33,800 nucleotides of DNA from an uncultured Lutimaribacter sp. Lineage in GTDB: Bacteria > Pseudomonadota > Alphaproteobacteria > Rhodobacterales > Rhodobacteraceae. This document shows, piece by piece, positions 23,623 through 32,256 of this stretch; positions within the stretch are counted from its first letter, which is position 1; every line of letters starts with the position of its first letter. The stretch lies in assembly GCA_913061505.1 (NCBI GenBank), contig CAJXSO010000031.1:1-33800 (forward strand). Direction: 5' to 3'. Position numbers and translations under genes: made by a program. The notes under the pieces are model-generated. The model saw nothing but the letters and a program-made list of their open reading frames with translations. It had not been told where the DNA came from and searched no databases.

Positions 23623-24261
23623 ATGACCACCGTTATTGTGGATTACGAAAGCGGCAACCTGCATTCGGCGCAAAAGGCCTTTCAACGCATGTCTAGCGAA
23701 TTGGGGCTGGGCGATGTGATCGTCACCAGCGACCCAGATCAGGTACGCCGTGCAGATCGCATCGTGTTGCCCGGCGATGGCGCCTTTCCCGCCTGCCGCG
23801 CCCAGCTGTTTGACCACCGCGGCCTATTCGAGGCCATGGACGAAGCTGTGCGCCTGAACGCGCGCCCGTTTTTGGGCATTTGCATCGGCATGCAAATGCT
23901 GGCCAGCAAAGGCCTGGAATACACCCCAACCGATGGGTTTGATTGGATCTCGGGCACCGTCACGCGCATCACCCCCAGCCATGACGGGCTGAAAGTGCCG
24001 CATATGGGCTGGAACGATCTGATCATCGATCACCCCCACCCGGTGTTCGAGGGTATCCACAGCGGCCAGCACACCTATTTTGTGCACTCATACCATATGC
24101 TGGTGGATAACCCCGCGCATCGCTTGGCCCATGTCGATTATGGCGGGCCGGTGACGGCCATGGTGGGGCGCGACACGATCGTGGGCATGCAATTTCACCC
24201 CGAGAAAAGCCAAACAGTTGGCTTGCAGATGATCGGCAATTTCCTGCGCTGGCGCCCCTAA
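23623..24261 (+). CDS. hisH: imidazole glycerol phosphate synthase, glutaminase subunit
   Basis: 212 residues from ATG at 23623. This class I glutamine amidotransferase supplies ammonia to HisF through a protein tunnel. The catalytic triad is C87 in LGICIGMQ and H192 with E194 in GMQFHPEKSQ. The oxyanion region (VLPGDGAF near residue 48) is present. It begins 4 bases after hisB. Its partner gene hisF is further downstream, separated by an oppositely oriented DUF2147 gene and hisA. Confidence 0.97.
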   Translation: MTTVIVDYESGNLHSAQKAFQRMSSELGLGDVIVTSDPDQVRRADRIVLPGDGAFPACRAQLFDHRGLFEAMDEAVRLNARPFLGICIGMQMLASKGLEYTPTDGFDWISGTVTRITPSHDGLKVPHMGWNDLIIDHPHPVFEGIHSGQHTYFVHSYHMLVDNPAHRLAHVDYGGPVTAMVGRDTIVGMQFHPEKSQTVGLQMIGNFLRWRP

Positions 24262-24308
24262 AGGCGCCAGGTTGGGCACCAGCGTGGGCACCATGGGGCG
24301 CGCTTGGG

Positions 24309-24704
24309 TTATTTCAAACGCTGCCAGTCTTGGCTGCGGCAAAACGGCCCCACGCAGCCCGACACTGTCAGCTGCGCGCCTTTTAGCTGCATTTTTGATC
24401 GGTAGGTTTTATCGGTATCAGGCGCCCAGATCGTGCCCCCCGAATACCGCCCATCGCCATCACGCCCCATGTTCCAGATAATCGGCTTGCCCTGATGCTC
24501 GTAATCGGCAACTTGGGTGCCATCGGGGCCATAGGCACGCAAGATCGTGCCGCATAGCTGCTCGCCACAAGGCGCGATCGATACATGCAAATAGCCCCCC
24601 GACTCGCCTGGCGCTGTTTGCCAGATGCCGGCCGATGGATCGGCCTGGGCCAGGCTGGCGGCGCCAAGGGTAAAAAGGGCTGCACCAAAAACAATAGACC
24701 GCAT
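24309..24704 (-). CDS. DUF2147 family exported protein
   Basis: 131 residues with a signal peptide (1-21, SLAQAD), then [29 protein letters not shown] and a C-terminal [15 protein letters not shown], typical of DUF2147 lipocalin-like exported proteins. Function unknown. It has four cysteines, probably two disulfides. AAGGAG lies 7 bases before the ATG. It is transcribed against the his genes, inside the gap between hisH and hisA, so the his operon must be read through its antisense strand or restart before hisA. Confidence 0.8.
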   Translation of the reverse strand: MRSIVFGAALFTLGAASLAQADPSAGIWQTAPGESGGYLHVSIAPCGEQLCGTILRAYGPDGTQVADYEHQGKPIIWNMGRDGDGRYSGGTIWAPDTDKTYRSKMQLKGAQLTVSGCVGPFCRSQDWQRLK

Positions 24705-24846
24705 TGCACACTCCTTTATGGGTCACATCATGCGCAATCTTGCAAAGCAAACGCATTCTGCGCAAGCGGCGCATGGCCACGCGTTGCATTTTCCGGGTGT
24801 GCATGCCAAACGCAGATCAAAGATGCCACCCACCGCAGGAGCCCGC

Positions 24847-25569
24847 ATGATCCTTTACCCCGCAATTGACCTGAAAGATGGCAACGCCGTGCGCCTGTTC
24901 AAAGGGGATATGGAAAAAGCCACCGTTTTCAACGAAGATCCCGCCGCCCAAGCCATGGAATTCGTGGCCGCCGGCTGCGAATGGCTGCATCTGGTGGATC
25001 TGAACGGCGCCTTTGCCGGCGAGCCGGTGAACGCAGCCCCCGTAGAAGAGATTTTGCGCCGCACCAAAGTGCCCGCGCAGCTGGGCGGTGGTATCCGCGA
25101 TATGGCCACGATTGAACGCTGGCTCGATCGCGGGCTGGCACGGGTTATTCTGGGCACAATCGCTGTGGAAAACCCCGATCTGGTGCGCCAAGCCGCCCGC
25201 GCCTTTCCGGGCAAGGTGGCGGTGGGTATCGATGCCCGCAATGGCCGCGTGGCCACAAAGGGCTGGGCCGAGGATACCGATGTTTTGGCAACCGATCTGG
25301 CGCGCAGTTTCGAAGATGCGGGTGTGGCCGCCATCATCTACACCGATATCAACCGCGATGGCGCCATGCAGGGGCCAAATGTGGCCGAAACCGCAGCACT
25401 GGCGCGGGCTGTTTCGATCCCTGTCATTGCCTCGGGCGGGGTGTCATCGCTGGCAGATTTGCAAGCGCTCAAAGACTGTGGCGCACCGCTGAACGGGGCG
25501 ATTTCGGGCCGCGCGCTTTATGATGGCGCCATCGATCTGCAACAGGCTTTGGGCGTGTTGCGCGCCTAG
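24847..25569 (+). CDS. hisA: phosphoribosylformimino-5-aminoimidazole carboxamide ribotide isomerase
   Basis: 240 residues from ATG at 24847, with AGGAG upstream. A TIM barrel with two phosphate sites. The catalytic Asp is D8 in YPAIDLKDG, and the second is in [24 protein letters not shown] and ASGGVSS are further barrel signatures. It isomerises ProFAR to PRFAR, the substrate of HisH/HisF. hisF follows 52 bases later. Confidence 0.97.
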   Translation: MILYPAIDLKDGNAVRLFKGDMEKATVFNEDPAAQAMEFVAAGCEWLHLVDLNGAFAGEPVNAAPVEEILRRTKVPAQLGGGIRDMATIERWLDRGLARVILGTIAVENPDLVRQAARAFPGKVAVGIDARNGRVATKGWAEDTDVLATDLARSFEDAGVAAIIYTDINRDGAMQGPNVAETAALARAVSIPVIASGGVSSLADLQALKDCGAPLNGAISGRALYDGAIDLQQALGVLRA

Positions 25570-25621
25570 GCGCGCGCACCGGCCCCTTTGCGCCCCTCTT
25601 GGAAAAAGGCATAAAGCCCAC

Positions 25622-26386
25622 ATGCTGAAAACCCGTATCATTCCCTGCCTTGATGTTGCCGATGGCCGCGTGGTCAAGGGCGTTAATTTCGTAGGGCTGC
25701 GCGATGCCGGCGACCCGGTTGAATCGGCGCGCGCCTATGATGCGGCAGGCGCAGACGAGCTGTGCTTTCTCGATATCCACGCCACCCACGAAAACCGCGG
25801 CGTGATGATGGATGTGGTCACCCGCACCGCCGAGCAATGCTATATTCCGCTAACCGTGGGCGGCGGGGTGCGCACAGCGCAAGATGTGCGCAATTTGCTT
25901 TTGGCAGGGGCGGATAAAGTCAGCTTCAATTCGGCCGCAGTGGCCAACCCCGATGTGGTGGCCGAGGCGGCCGATCAGTTTGGCAGCCAATGCATCGTTG
26001 TGGCGATCGATGCCAAAACCGTGGCGCCCGGGCAATGGCAGATCTTTACCCATGGCGGGCGCAAGCCCACAGGCATTGACGCGGTGGAATTTGCCCGCCT
26101 GGTGCAGGCCAAGGGCGCGGGCGAAATCTTGCTAACCTCGATGGATCGCGATGGCACGCGGGCCGGGTTTAACCTGCCCCTGACCCGCGCCATATCGGAC
26201 GCGGTTGATATCCCCGTCATCGCCTCGGGCGGGGTGGGCACGCTGGATCACCTGGTCGAAGGGGTTACAAAGGGCGGCGCCAGCGCGGTATTGGCCGCCT
26301 CGATCTTTCATTTTGGCGATTACACCATCCGCGAGGCCAAGGAACATATGGCCGCCGCGGGCATCGATATGAGGCTGGATGCATGA
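25622..26386 (+). CDS. hisF: imidazole glycerol phosphate synthase, cyclase subunit
   Basis: 254 residues, usual length. A TIM barrel with catalytic D11 in [14 protein letters not shown] and the second Asp in [13 protein letters not shown]. Phosphate-binding VGGGVRT and ASGGVGT are present. It pairs with HisH and cyclises PRFAR with ammonia to imidazole glycerol phosphate and AICAR. The stop overlaps the hisE start in ATGA, so translation is coupled. Confidence 0.97.
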   Translation: MLKTRIIPCLDVADGRVVKGVNFVGLRDAGDPVESARAYDAAGADELCFLDIHATHENRGVMMDVVTRTAEQCYIPLTVGGGVRTAQDVRNLLLAGADKVSFNSAAVANPDVVAEAADQFGSQCIVVAIDAKTVAPGQWQIFTHGGRKPTGIDAVEFARLVQAKGAGEILLTSMDRDGTRAGFNLPLTRAISDAVDIPVIASGGVGTLDHLVEGVTKGGASAVLAASIFHFGDYTIREAKEHMAAAGIDMRLDA

Positions 26387-26694
26387 CACTGGACGAATTG
26401 GAAACCATCATCGCCAGCCGCGCAGCAGCCTCGGCCGATGACAGCTGGACAGCCCGCCTGCTGGCCAAAGGCCCCGAAAAAGTAGCCGAAAAATTCGGTG
26501 AAGAGGCGATAGAGGCGCTGATCGAGGCGGTCAAAGGCGACAGCGCCGCACTGACAAGCGAGGCCGCCGACGTGCTGTTTCACCTGCTGGTGATGCTGCA
26601 TTCCCGCGGCGTCAGCGTGGCGCAGGTGATGGCCGAATTGCAGCGCCGCCAGGGCCAATCGGGCCTGGCTGAAAAGGCCGCACGCCCGAAATAA
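26383..26694 (+). CDS. hisE: phosphoribosyl-ATP diphosphatase
   Basis: 103 residues, a MazG-like helical fold. It hydrolyses phosphoribosyl-ATP to phosphoribosyl-AMP, the second step of the pathway. The acidic metal-binding motifs are [14 protein letters not shown] and [14 protein letters not shown]. It overlaps hisF by 4 bases and ends 3 bases before a convergent CoA-binding gene. Here hisI (the cyclohydrolase) is not fused or adjacent. Confidence 0.95.
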   Translation: MTLDELETIIASRAAASADDSWTARLLAKGPEKVAEKFGEEAIEALIEAVKGDSAALTSEAADVLFHLLVMLHSRGVSVAQVMAELQRRQGQSGLAEKAARPK

Positions 26695-26697
26695 GCG

Positions 26698-27165
26698 CTA
26701 TAATTTGGCCGAAATGATGCCAGTGGCAAAGCCACCCATGCGCAGCTCGCCAAAGAGGCGCTGATATTCGATCTTGGGGCAACGATCCATCACCACATCC
26801 ACCCCCCTGGCCTGCGCTGTGGCGGCGGCGCCCTCGTGCACCACACCGATTTGCAGCCAGATGGTTTGCAGCTGCGGAAACAGCGCCAAGGCCTCGTCTA
26901 CGATGGGGGGCACATGTTCGGGGCGACGGAACACATCGACCATATCCACCGGCCCCTCGATATCGGCAAGGCTGCCCACCACGGTGGTGCCAAACAGCTG
27001 CTCACCCGCATGCCCGGGGTTAACCGGCACCACCTGATAGCCCTTTAGCGACAGGTAGCGCGCCACATAATAGCTGGGGCGCACCGGGTTCATCGATACA
27101 CCCACCACGGCAATACGGCGCGCGCGGCGCAGAATCGTTTTTAGAAAATCGTCAGAATATTGCAT
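26698..27165 (-). CDS. CoA-binding domain protein (YccU type)
   Basis: 155 residues from the second of two in-frame ATGs (GAGGG to ATG spacing 7). The first, at 27171, is too close to the site. Rossmann-type CoA-binding domain: RIAVVGVSMNPVRPSYYVAR, then GYQVVPVNPGHAGEQLFGTTV, IDVVDVFRRPEHVP-like (seen as VDMVDVFRRPEHVP) and a C-terminal RCPKIEY. Such small cytosolic proteins bind CoA or nucleotides and have no agreed function. Converges with hisE. Confidence 0.85.
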   Translation of the reverse strand: MQYSDDFLKTILRRARRIAVVGVSMNPVRPSYYVARYLSLKGYQVVPVNPGHAGEQLFGTTVVGSLADIEGPVDMVDVFRRPEHVPPIVDEALALFPQLQTIWLQIGVVHEGAAATAQARGVDVVMDRCPKIEYQRLFGELRMGGFATGIISAKL

Positions 27166-27197
27166 GCTCATGCCCTCAGCTTAGCGTGGGGGCGGGG

Positions 27198-27372
27198 AAG
27201 AAAAAAGCGCCCAAGTGAACCTTGGGCGCCAGTCACGGAACGAGGGACAGTGAAAGACACAGGCGTTCCGGGCCCATGCCTGATGGGTGATGTAAGCATC
27301 GCAAAGCAGGCTTAAAGGGCAGATAACCCAGCTGTGATCGCGCCCGCGCGGGCGGCAGGCCGTAACCCTGGC
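27198..27372. other. non-coding stretch with possible structured RNA and minus-strand terminator
   Basis: The 175 bases between the CoA-binding and zinc-ribbon genes contain GCGCCCAAG-(5)-CTTGGGCGC (27207-27229), which on the minus strand is followed by six T, an intrinsic terminator for the gene at 27373. Further inverted repeats lie nearby: GGAACG/CGTTCC pairs, CCCAT-GCCTGA-ATGGG-like hairpins (27283-27297) and a perfect GCCCGCGCGGGC palindrome (about 27342-27353). A small RNA ending at this terminator is possible. I could not match it to 6S, SRP or RNase P RNA. Confidence 0.35.
27201..27229 (-). terminator. intrinsic terminator for the zinc-ribbon gene or an upstream RNA
   Basis: Nine-base perfect stem GCGCCCAAG/CTTGGGCGC, five-base loop, and T6 on the minus strand. 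Confidence 0.85.
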
Positions 27373-27696
27373 CTAATCAAAAATATCTTCCAGCAGATCC
27401 CATGCCTCGGACAGCAATTTGCGGCTCAGGCTTTTGCGCTTTTTGGCCTTTTTGGCCTTTTTAGCGGTTTTGGTGCTACTGCCGCTATTGCCTATGGGGC
27501 GCGGGGGTGGCGGGGCCTTTAGGGGGCGTGCCGCCTCGACGGGGCCATGCGTGCCCTTGCAGGGCAAGTGTTTCATCTGCGTCAAGGGCGCCCCGCAGGC
27601 ACCGCAGGCCAAACGATGGCTGTTGGCGCCGGCCAACACCAGCGCCGAGCGCGTTCCGCAATAGCAACAAGTGGCCAATCGTGTGGTTTGGGGCAT
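27373..27696 (-). CDS. zinc-ribbon protein with lysine-rich region
   Basis: 107 residues from ATG at 27696, after GGAGGG. The frame opens 18 bases earlier, but that start lacks a site. N-terminal zinc ribbon: C10-x2-C13 (TCCYCGTRSAL) and C31-x2-C34 (ACGACGAP). Then a proline-rich part and a lysine-rich block (KTAKKAKKAKKRK), then a hydrophobic/acidic tail (SEAWDLLEDIFD). The basic block suggests nucleic-acid binding. I do not recognise a named family. It lies next to rlmB in the same direction, 33 bases after its stop, perhaps as one unit, and ends at the terminator 27201-27229. Confidence 0.7.
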   Translation of the reverse strand: MPQTTRLATCCYCGTRSALVLAGANSHRLACGACGAPLTQMKHLPCKGTHGPVEAARPLKAPPPPRPIGNSGSSTKTAKKAKKAKKRKSLSRKLLSEAWDLLEDIFD

Positions 27697-27747
27697 TGTC
27701 CCTCCTGCCCCCAATATGGGGGGCCTGGGCGGGGTTACAACCGGGCG

Positions 27748-28527
27748 CTAGCCCCGCACGGCGTAAAGCGCAACAGCTGCTGCATTTGACACGTTGAGCG
27801 AGCCGAAATCCTGCGCAAAGGGGATTTTGACCAAAGCATCACAGGTTTCGCGGGTGCGCTGGCGCAGCCCTGGCCCTTCGGCCCCCAAAACCAAGGCGAT
27901 AGGCCGGTCGCCATGGGCCTGGGCCACCTGATCGATGGTTTGATCGGCGGTGCCATCCAGACCAAACAGCAAATATCCCATCGCCCGCAGCTCTTCCATC
28001 GCATCGGCCAGGTTTTTCACCCGCAGATACGGCTGCCGCTCGAGCGCGCCCGAGGCGGTTTTGGCCAAAGCCCCGGTTTCTGGCGCCGAATGGTGGCGCG
28101 GCGCAATCACCGCATTGGCGCCAAATACCTCGGCCGAGCGTAAAATCGCCCCCACGTTATGCGGGTCTGTCACCCGGTCCAGCAGCAACACGCGCGGCGC
28201 CCCCTGCCCCGGGCCACCAATGCAGCAATCTGCCAGGCTGCCCCAATCCAGCGGCTTTACCTCCAGCGCCGCGCCCTGATGCACCGATTGCGCATCGATC
28301 GGGGCGGAAAACTTGCGCGGGTCGGCCTCTTCGGGCTGCATGCCGCTGGCGGCAATCGCATCGGCCAGTTTATCGGCGGCATTGCGCGTGACAATCAGGC
28401 GCAGCTTGTGGCGGGCCGGGTTCATCAAGGCATCGCGCACCGCATGCAGGCCAAACAACCACACGGTTTCCGCCGCAGCAGCCTTTTTTGCCTGCTCTTT
28501 TTCGACAACCCATTTTGGCTTTTTCAT
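27748..28527 (-). CDS. rlmB: 23S rRNA (guanosine-2'-O)-methyltransferase, RlmB/TrmH family
   Basis: 259 residues. An N-terminal substrate-binding domain (VWLFGLHAVRDALMNPAR) is followed by a SPOUT domain. SPOUT motifs are VTDPHNVGAILRSAEVFGA (motif 1), ALVLGAEGPGLRQR (motif 2) and SLNVSNAAAVALYAV (motif 3), where SAM binds in the trefoil knot. It methylates a guanosine ribose in rRNA (G2251 in E. coli). The exact target cannot be confirmed from sequence. Divergent from tRNA-Tyr. There is no strong ribosome site before the ATG. Confidence 0.88.
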   Translation of the reverse strand: MKKPKWVVEKEQAKKAAAAETVWLFGLHAVRDALMNPARHKLRLIVTRNAADKLADAIAASGMQPEEADPRKFSAPIDAQSVHQGAALEVKPLDWGSLADCCIGGPGQGAPRVLLLDRVTDPHNVGAILRSAEVFGANAVIAPRHHSAPETGALAKTASGALERQPYLRVKNLADAMEELRAMGYLLFGLDGTADQTIDQVAQAHGDRPIALVLGAEGPGLRQRTRETCDALVKIPFAQDFGSLNVSNAAAVALYAVRG

Positions 28528-28662
28528 CTTTGCGACCCCGGTTTTTCGATTTCCCCCCTACCTGCGCCACCCAAGCGGCGCCCGCAAGGGATTTTCCTGT
28601 TGACGCCCCCTTTCACCGCTTGTAATCACCCCCTCACGTTTTGGCCGCAACGGCACAAACGT

Positions 28663-28746
28663 GGGCGACGTGCTGCAAGGTGCGGCAGCGGACTGTAACT
28701 CCGCCGGGGAGACCCATGCCTGGTTCGATTCCAGGGTCGCCCACCA
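28663..28746 (+). tRNA. tRNA-Tyr(GTA)
   Basis: Class II cloverleaf with acceptor GGGCGAC/GTCGCCC, anticodon loop CTGTAAC (anticodon GTA), an extended variable arm, T-arm TGGTTCGATTCCA and encoded CCA (84 bases). Confidence 0.95.
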
Positions 28747-28894
28747 CTTTCCCTAAATTCTGCGATAAGATCCAGGTGTTTACGGCCATGTGGTGGCGCC
28801 ACATGCCAGGGCTTGTTGCGTGGTTTTTTGCCAAAAACCCGTTTCCCTGCAGGGGCGCCGCACCTATAGTGGTGATGTTAGGGTTTTTGTGGGT

Positions 28895-29881
28895 GTGGTT
28901 TTGCCGTTTAATATCGTCATTATTGCCCAAGCCGGGCGGCTGGGCTTTGAGGCCGCGCTATTTGCCGCCAGTTTGCGCCATTTCAGCCCGGGCTTTGCCG
29001 GCACGCTTTATGTGGCCACGCCCCAGCCCGGGCCCCTGTGGCCCAGCACACCCACCCTGCAAGACCCCGATATTTTGGCCCTGCTTGGCGAATTTGACGC
29101 GCAGATTTTGCCCTTTGAAAGCCGCCACTTTGGCCATGCCTACCCCTATGGCAACAAGATCGAGGCGCTGGCCGCCCTGCCCGAGGGGGAAAATTTCGTC
29201 TTTTTTGATTCCGACACGCTGATCACCGGCGAATTGGGCGATGTGCCTTTCGATTTCGCCTATCCCAGCGCGTCGGCCCGGGTCGAGGGCACATGGCCAC
29301 AGATCGAGCTTTATGGCCCGGGCTACAGCCAGATCTGGGGGGCGCTTTACGAGAAATTTGGCCTGTCTCTGGCCCCGACATTAGACACCAGCCAACCAGA
29401 TGAATTTTGGCAACGCTATATGTATTTCAATGCCGGTTGGTTTTATGGCAGCTGCCCGCACCTCTTTGGCCAGCGGTTTGTCGAATATGCTTTGGCCATT
29501 CAAAACACCCCACCGCCAGAATTGATATGCCAGCAGCTAAACCCATGGCTGGATCAGGTGGCGCTGCCATTGGTCATTCACAGCATGGGCGGGGGCCGCG
29601 CGCCCGCTGTTCAGGCGCGCCTTGATGGCGATATCAGTTGCCATTATCGCCTGCTGCCGCTGCTTTACGCGCGCGAAAGCGATAGGGTTGTGCAGGCGTT
29701 GGAAACCATCACCGCACCAAACCGGATCAAAAAAGTGCTTAAACGCTATGACCCGATCAAGCGCATGATCTACCAAGGGCGCGGCGCCAAGGTGCGCGCG
29801 CTGTTTGATCGCGAAAACCTGCCCCGCAAAGAGCAGGCCATCCGCAACACCATCAAGAAACACGGATTTTGGGTGCGCTAA
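28895..29881 (+). CDS. glycosyltransferase-like protein (DxD motif), function unknown
   Basis: About 328 residues. The start is uncertain: GTG 28895 begins the conserved-looking VVLPFNIVIIAQAGRLG, while GTG 28889 and an ATG at 28790 are in frame. The N-terminal beta strand and the FVFFDSDTLITGEL motif (DSD at about 105-107) resemble the metal and sugar-nucleotide site of GT-A glycosyltransferases. FNAGWFYG and HSMGGGRAP later are also typical of nucleotide-sugar transferase folds. The C-terminal 50 residues are very basic (RIKKVLKRYDPIKRM, NTIKKHGFWVR), perhaps a membrane-surface anchor. No neighbour suggests a polysaccharide pathway. The sugar and acceptor are unknown. Confidence 0.65.
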   Translation: MVLPFNIVIIAQAGRLGFEAALFAASLRHFSPGFAGTLYVATPQPGPLWPSTPTLQDPDILALLGEFDAQILPFESRHFGHAYPYGNKIEALAALPEGENFVFFDSDTLITGELGDVPFDFAYPSASARVEGTWPQIELYGPGYSQIWGALYEKFGLSLAPTLDTSQPDEFWQRYMYFNAGWFYGSCPHLFGQRFVEYALAIQNTPPPELICQQLNPWLDQVALPLVIHSMGGGRAPAVQARLDGDISCHYRLLPLLYARESDRVVQALETITAPNRIKKVLKRYDPIKRMIYQGRGAKVRALFDRENLPRKEQAIRNTIKKHGFWVR

Positions 29882-29939
29882 GCCCGCGAAACACTGTTCG
29901 CACTGCGCGATCTGTGGCGAAACATACGTTCTTTTCGCG

Positions 29940-29992
29940 CATTGCATCATTGCCGCCTGCGGCCCCTTGGCGTAACTCTGTTGCAATGTTTT
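29940..29992 (+). promoter_or_regulatory. possible attenuator or leader hairpin before the sulfhydrylase gene
   Basis: CATTGCA (29940-29946) pairs with TGCAATG (29982-29988), enclosing a smaller hairpin GCCGC-CT-GCGGC (29952-29963). TTTT follows almost at once. This is terminator-like, and it stands 20 bases before the ATG of a methionine gene. It does not match the SAM-II or SAM/SAH consensus as I remember them. Confidence 0.35.
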
Positions 29993-30009
29993 GACGGGAG
30001 GTTCCGACA

Positions 30010-31296
30010 ATGACCGATAGCCACGGTTTCGATACGCTGCAAATCCATGCGGGCGCACGCCCCGATCCGGCCACCGGCGCGCGCCAGACGCCGATCTACC
30101 AGACAACCGCCTATGTGTTCCGCGATGCCGATCACGCCGCGGCGCTGTTTAACCTGCAAGAGGTGGGCTATATCTATTCGCGCCTGACCAACCCCACCGT
30201 GGCCGTTCTGGCCGAGCGTATTGCCACGCTCGAGGGGGGTGTGGGCGCTGTGTGCACCTCATCGGGCCATGCAGCACAGATCATGGCGCTATATCCGCTG
30301 ATGGCACCGGGCCTGAATATTGTGGCCTCAACCCGGCTATACGGCGGCACCGTCACCCAGTTTACCCAAGTGTTCAAACGCTTTGGCTGGGAAACCAAAT
30401 TTGTTGATTTCGACGATACCGCCGCCGTCGAGGCCGCGATCGATGAAAACACCCGCGCGGTATTTTGCGAATCTATCGCCAACCCCGGTGGCTACATCAC
30501 CGATCTGGATGCCATCAGCGCCATTGCCGACAAAGCCGGGCTGCCGCTGGTTGTCGATAACACCACCGCAACGCCCTATCTGTGCAACCCCATCAACCAT
30601 GGCGCCACTTTGGTGATCCATTCCACCACCAAATACCTAACCGGCAATGGCACGGTAACGGGCGGGTGCATTGTTGATTCGGGCAAATTTGATTGGTCGG
30701 CATCGGGCAAATTCCCCAGCCTGTCACAGCCTGAACCCGCCTATCATGGGCTGAAATTCCACGAAACCTTTGGTGCCCTGGCCTATACGTTCTTTGGCAT
30801 CGCCATCGGCCTGCGCGATTTGGGCATGACGATGAACCCACAGGCCGCGCATTACACGCTGATGGGCATCGAAACCCTGTCGCTGCGCATGGAAAAACAC
30901 GTGGCCAACGCGCAGAAAATTGCCGCTTGGTTGGAAAACGACCCGCGCATCGAATATGTCACCTATGCGGGCCTGCCATCCTCGCCCTATCACGGGCGGG
31001 TGGCCAGCATTTGCCCCAAAGGTGCCGGGGCGCTGTTTACCGTGGCGCTGAAAGGCGGCTATGAAGCCTGTGTGAAGATGGTTGATAGCCTAGAGTTGTT
31101 CAGCCATGTGGCCAATTTGGGCGATACGCGCTCGCTGATCATTCACTCGGCCTCGACCACGCACCGCCAGCTGACGCCCGAGCAGCAAACAGCCGCTGGG
31201 GCTGCGCCGAATGTGGTGCGCTTGTCGATTGGCACCGAAGACGCCGATGACCTGATCCGCGATCTGGACAAAGCGCTAGCCGCCGCATCTGCGTAA
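30010..31296 (+). CDS. metY: O-acetylhomoserine sulfhydrylase (aminocarboxypropyltransferase)
   Basis: 428 residues, Cys/Met metabolism PLP-enzyme family, longer form typical of O-acetylhomoserine sulfhydrylases. It makes homocysteine from O-acetylhomoserine and sulfide. The PLP lysine is K208 in VIHSTTKYLTGNG. Upstream motifs are SRLTNPTVAVLAERIATLEGG, the phosphate-binding TSSGHAAQ and VVDNTTATPY with the aspartate that contacts the PLP nitrogen. The C-terminal SLELFSHVANLGDTRSLIIHSAS is the family signature. GGGAGG precedes the ATG. Methionine synthesis from inorganic sulfur fits a sulfur-oxidising bacterium, but it is not part of the sox operon. The metY/metZ distinction rests on length only. 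Confidence 0.9.
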   Translation: MTDSHGFDTLQIHAGARPDPATGARQTPIYQTTAYVFRDADHAAALFNLQEVGYIYSRLTNPTVAVLAERIATLEGGVGAVCTSSGHAAQIMALYPLMAPGLNIVASTRLYGGTVTQFTQVFKRFGWETKFVDFDDTAAVEAAIDENTRAVFCESIANPGGYITDLDAISAIADKAGLPLVVDNTTATPYLCNPINHGATLVIHSTTKYLTGNGTVTGGCIVDSGKFDWSASGKFPSLSQPEPAYHGLKFHETFGALAYTFFGIAIGLRDLGMTMNPQAAHYTLMGIETLSLRMEKHVANAQKIAAWLENDPRIEYVTYAGLPSSPYHGRVASICPKGAGALFTVALKGGYEACVKMVDSLELFSHVANLGDTRSLIIHSASTTHRQLTPEQQTAAGAAPNVVRLSIGTEDADDLIRDLDKALAAASA

Positions 31297-31320
31297 GCTG
31301 CGTTTCGATGCATATCAAAG

Positions 31321-31350
31321 GGGCCTGCCACAGCGGCGGGCCCTTTCTTT
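31321..31350 (+). terminator. intrinsic terminator after metY
   Basis: GGGCCTGCC, loop ACAGC, GGCGGGCCC with one G-U pair, followed by TTTCTTT. Confidence 0.85.
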
Positions 31351-31372
31351 ATCCCGTTCTTTATCCTTTTCT

Positions 31373-32092
31373 TTAGGGTGTGCCGGGCGGGACCAGCGTG
31401 TAAACTAGGCTGACATCTGCGCTTAAGCCAATGGTGCCGCCCGCCACGGGCATGGCCATTTCGGCGGCGCGCATGGCCATCATAGGCATCTGGGCTTGCA
31501 CTGCGCCCTCTGACAGGCTGCGCAAATCGCCCAGGCGCAGCCCCGCCGCATCGGCATAAAGCGCGGCCTTGCGCTGTGCATCGGCCACAGCTGCCCGGCG
31601 CGCCTGGTCTTGGGCCTGCTGGCTGTCTTGCAAACCAAAACTAATCCCCTGCAGCCGGTTTGCGCCTAGGGCCACCACCGCATCTAGCACCTGCCCCAAC
31701 TGCGGCAGGTTGCGCAGCTGCACAACCAACCCGTTTTCCGCCTGATACCCCAGCAACCGGCCCTGTGCCTCGTGGGGCTTGGCCGGCGCCCAAACAGGGC
31801 CCAGCGACAGGCCCGATGTTTGCATATCAGCCTCGGCCACCCCGGCGCGTGCCAGCCCCGCCATCACCTTGGCCATTCCATCGGCCACCTGCGCCATGGC
31901 CGCACCTGCCGTATCGCCGCGATGGCTGACAGACAGGCGCAGCGTGGCCATATCGGGCGGCAGGCGAATTTCAGCACTGCCCGTAACGCGCAACACAGCC
32001 GGGCCGCTGGCGGCAGGATCTGCCGTTATATCGGCCTGCGCGGGGGCCCAGGCGGCACAAAAAAGGGCGATAGCCAGAATAAGGCGGGCCAT
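31373..32092 (-). CDS. SIMPL (DUF541) domain periplasmic protein
   Basis: 239 residues from ATG at 32092, preceded by AGAGGA. The frame extends upstream without a site. Signal peptide 1-20 (PAQAD). Pattern of the BP26/SIMPL family: LRVTGSAEIRLPPDMATLRLSV near the start, the GVAEADMQTSGLSLGPVW segment, and ARRAAVADAQRKAALYADAAGLRLGDLRSL near the end. Brucella BP26 forms a periplasmic channel-like assembly; the role here is unknown. Opposite to metY and to the gene at 32257. Confidence 0.85.
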   Translation of the reverse strand: MARLILAIALFCAAWAPAQADITADPAASGPAVLRVTGSAEIRLPPDMATLRLSVSHRGDTAGAAMAQVADGMAKVMAGLARAGVAEADMQTSGLSLGPVWAPAKPHEAQGRLLGYQAENGLVVQLRNLPQLGQVLDAVVALGANRLQGISFGLQDSQQAQDQARRAAVADAQRKAALYADAAGLRLGDLRSLSEGAVQAQMPMMAMRAAEMAMPVAGGTIGLSADVSLVYTLVPPGTP

Positions 32093-32256
32093 GATATCCT
32101 CTTGGTAACGTTTGCGCCGATCAGCAGAGCGGCCACCGGCGCAAAGTGCAAGCGGGAATGGCCAGATCATCTTCCCCTAGGCGGGAAGCTGCTTTAAGTG
32201 GGGGTGTGTGGGTAAGGGGGCTGTGCCAGGATAACCCGGGTGGTAATAGGCAAGTG

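Noticed and set aside
27201-27372. 6S RNA assignment on the minus strand
   Set aside because: A stretch GGGTTACGGCCTGCC resembles part of E. coli 6S, but it would be at the wrong end and no closing stem is visible.
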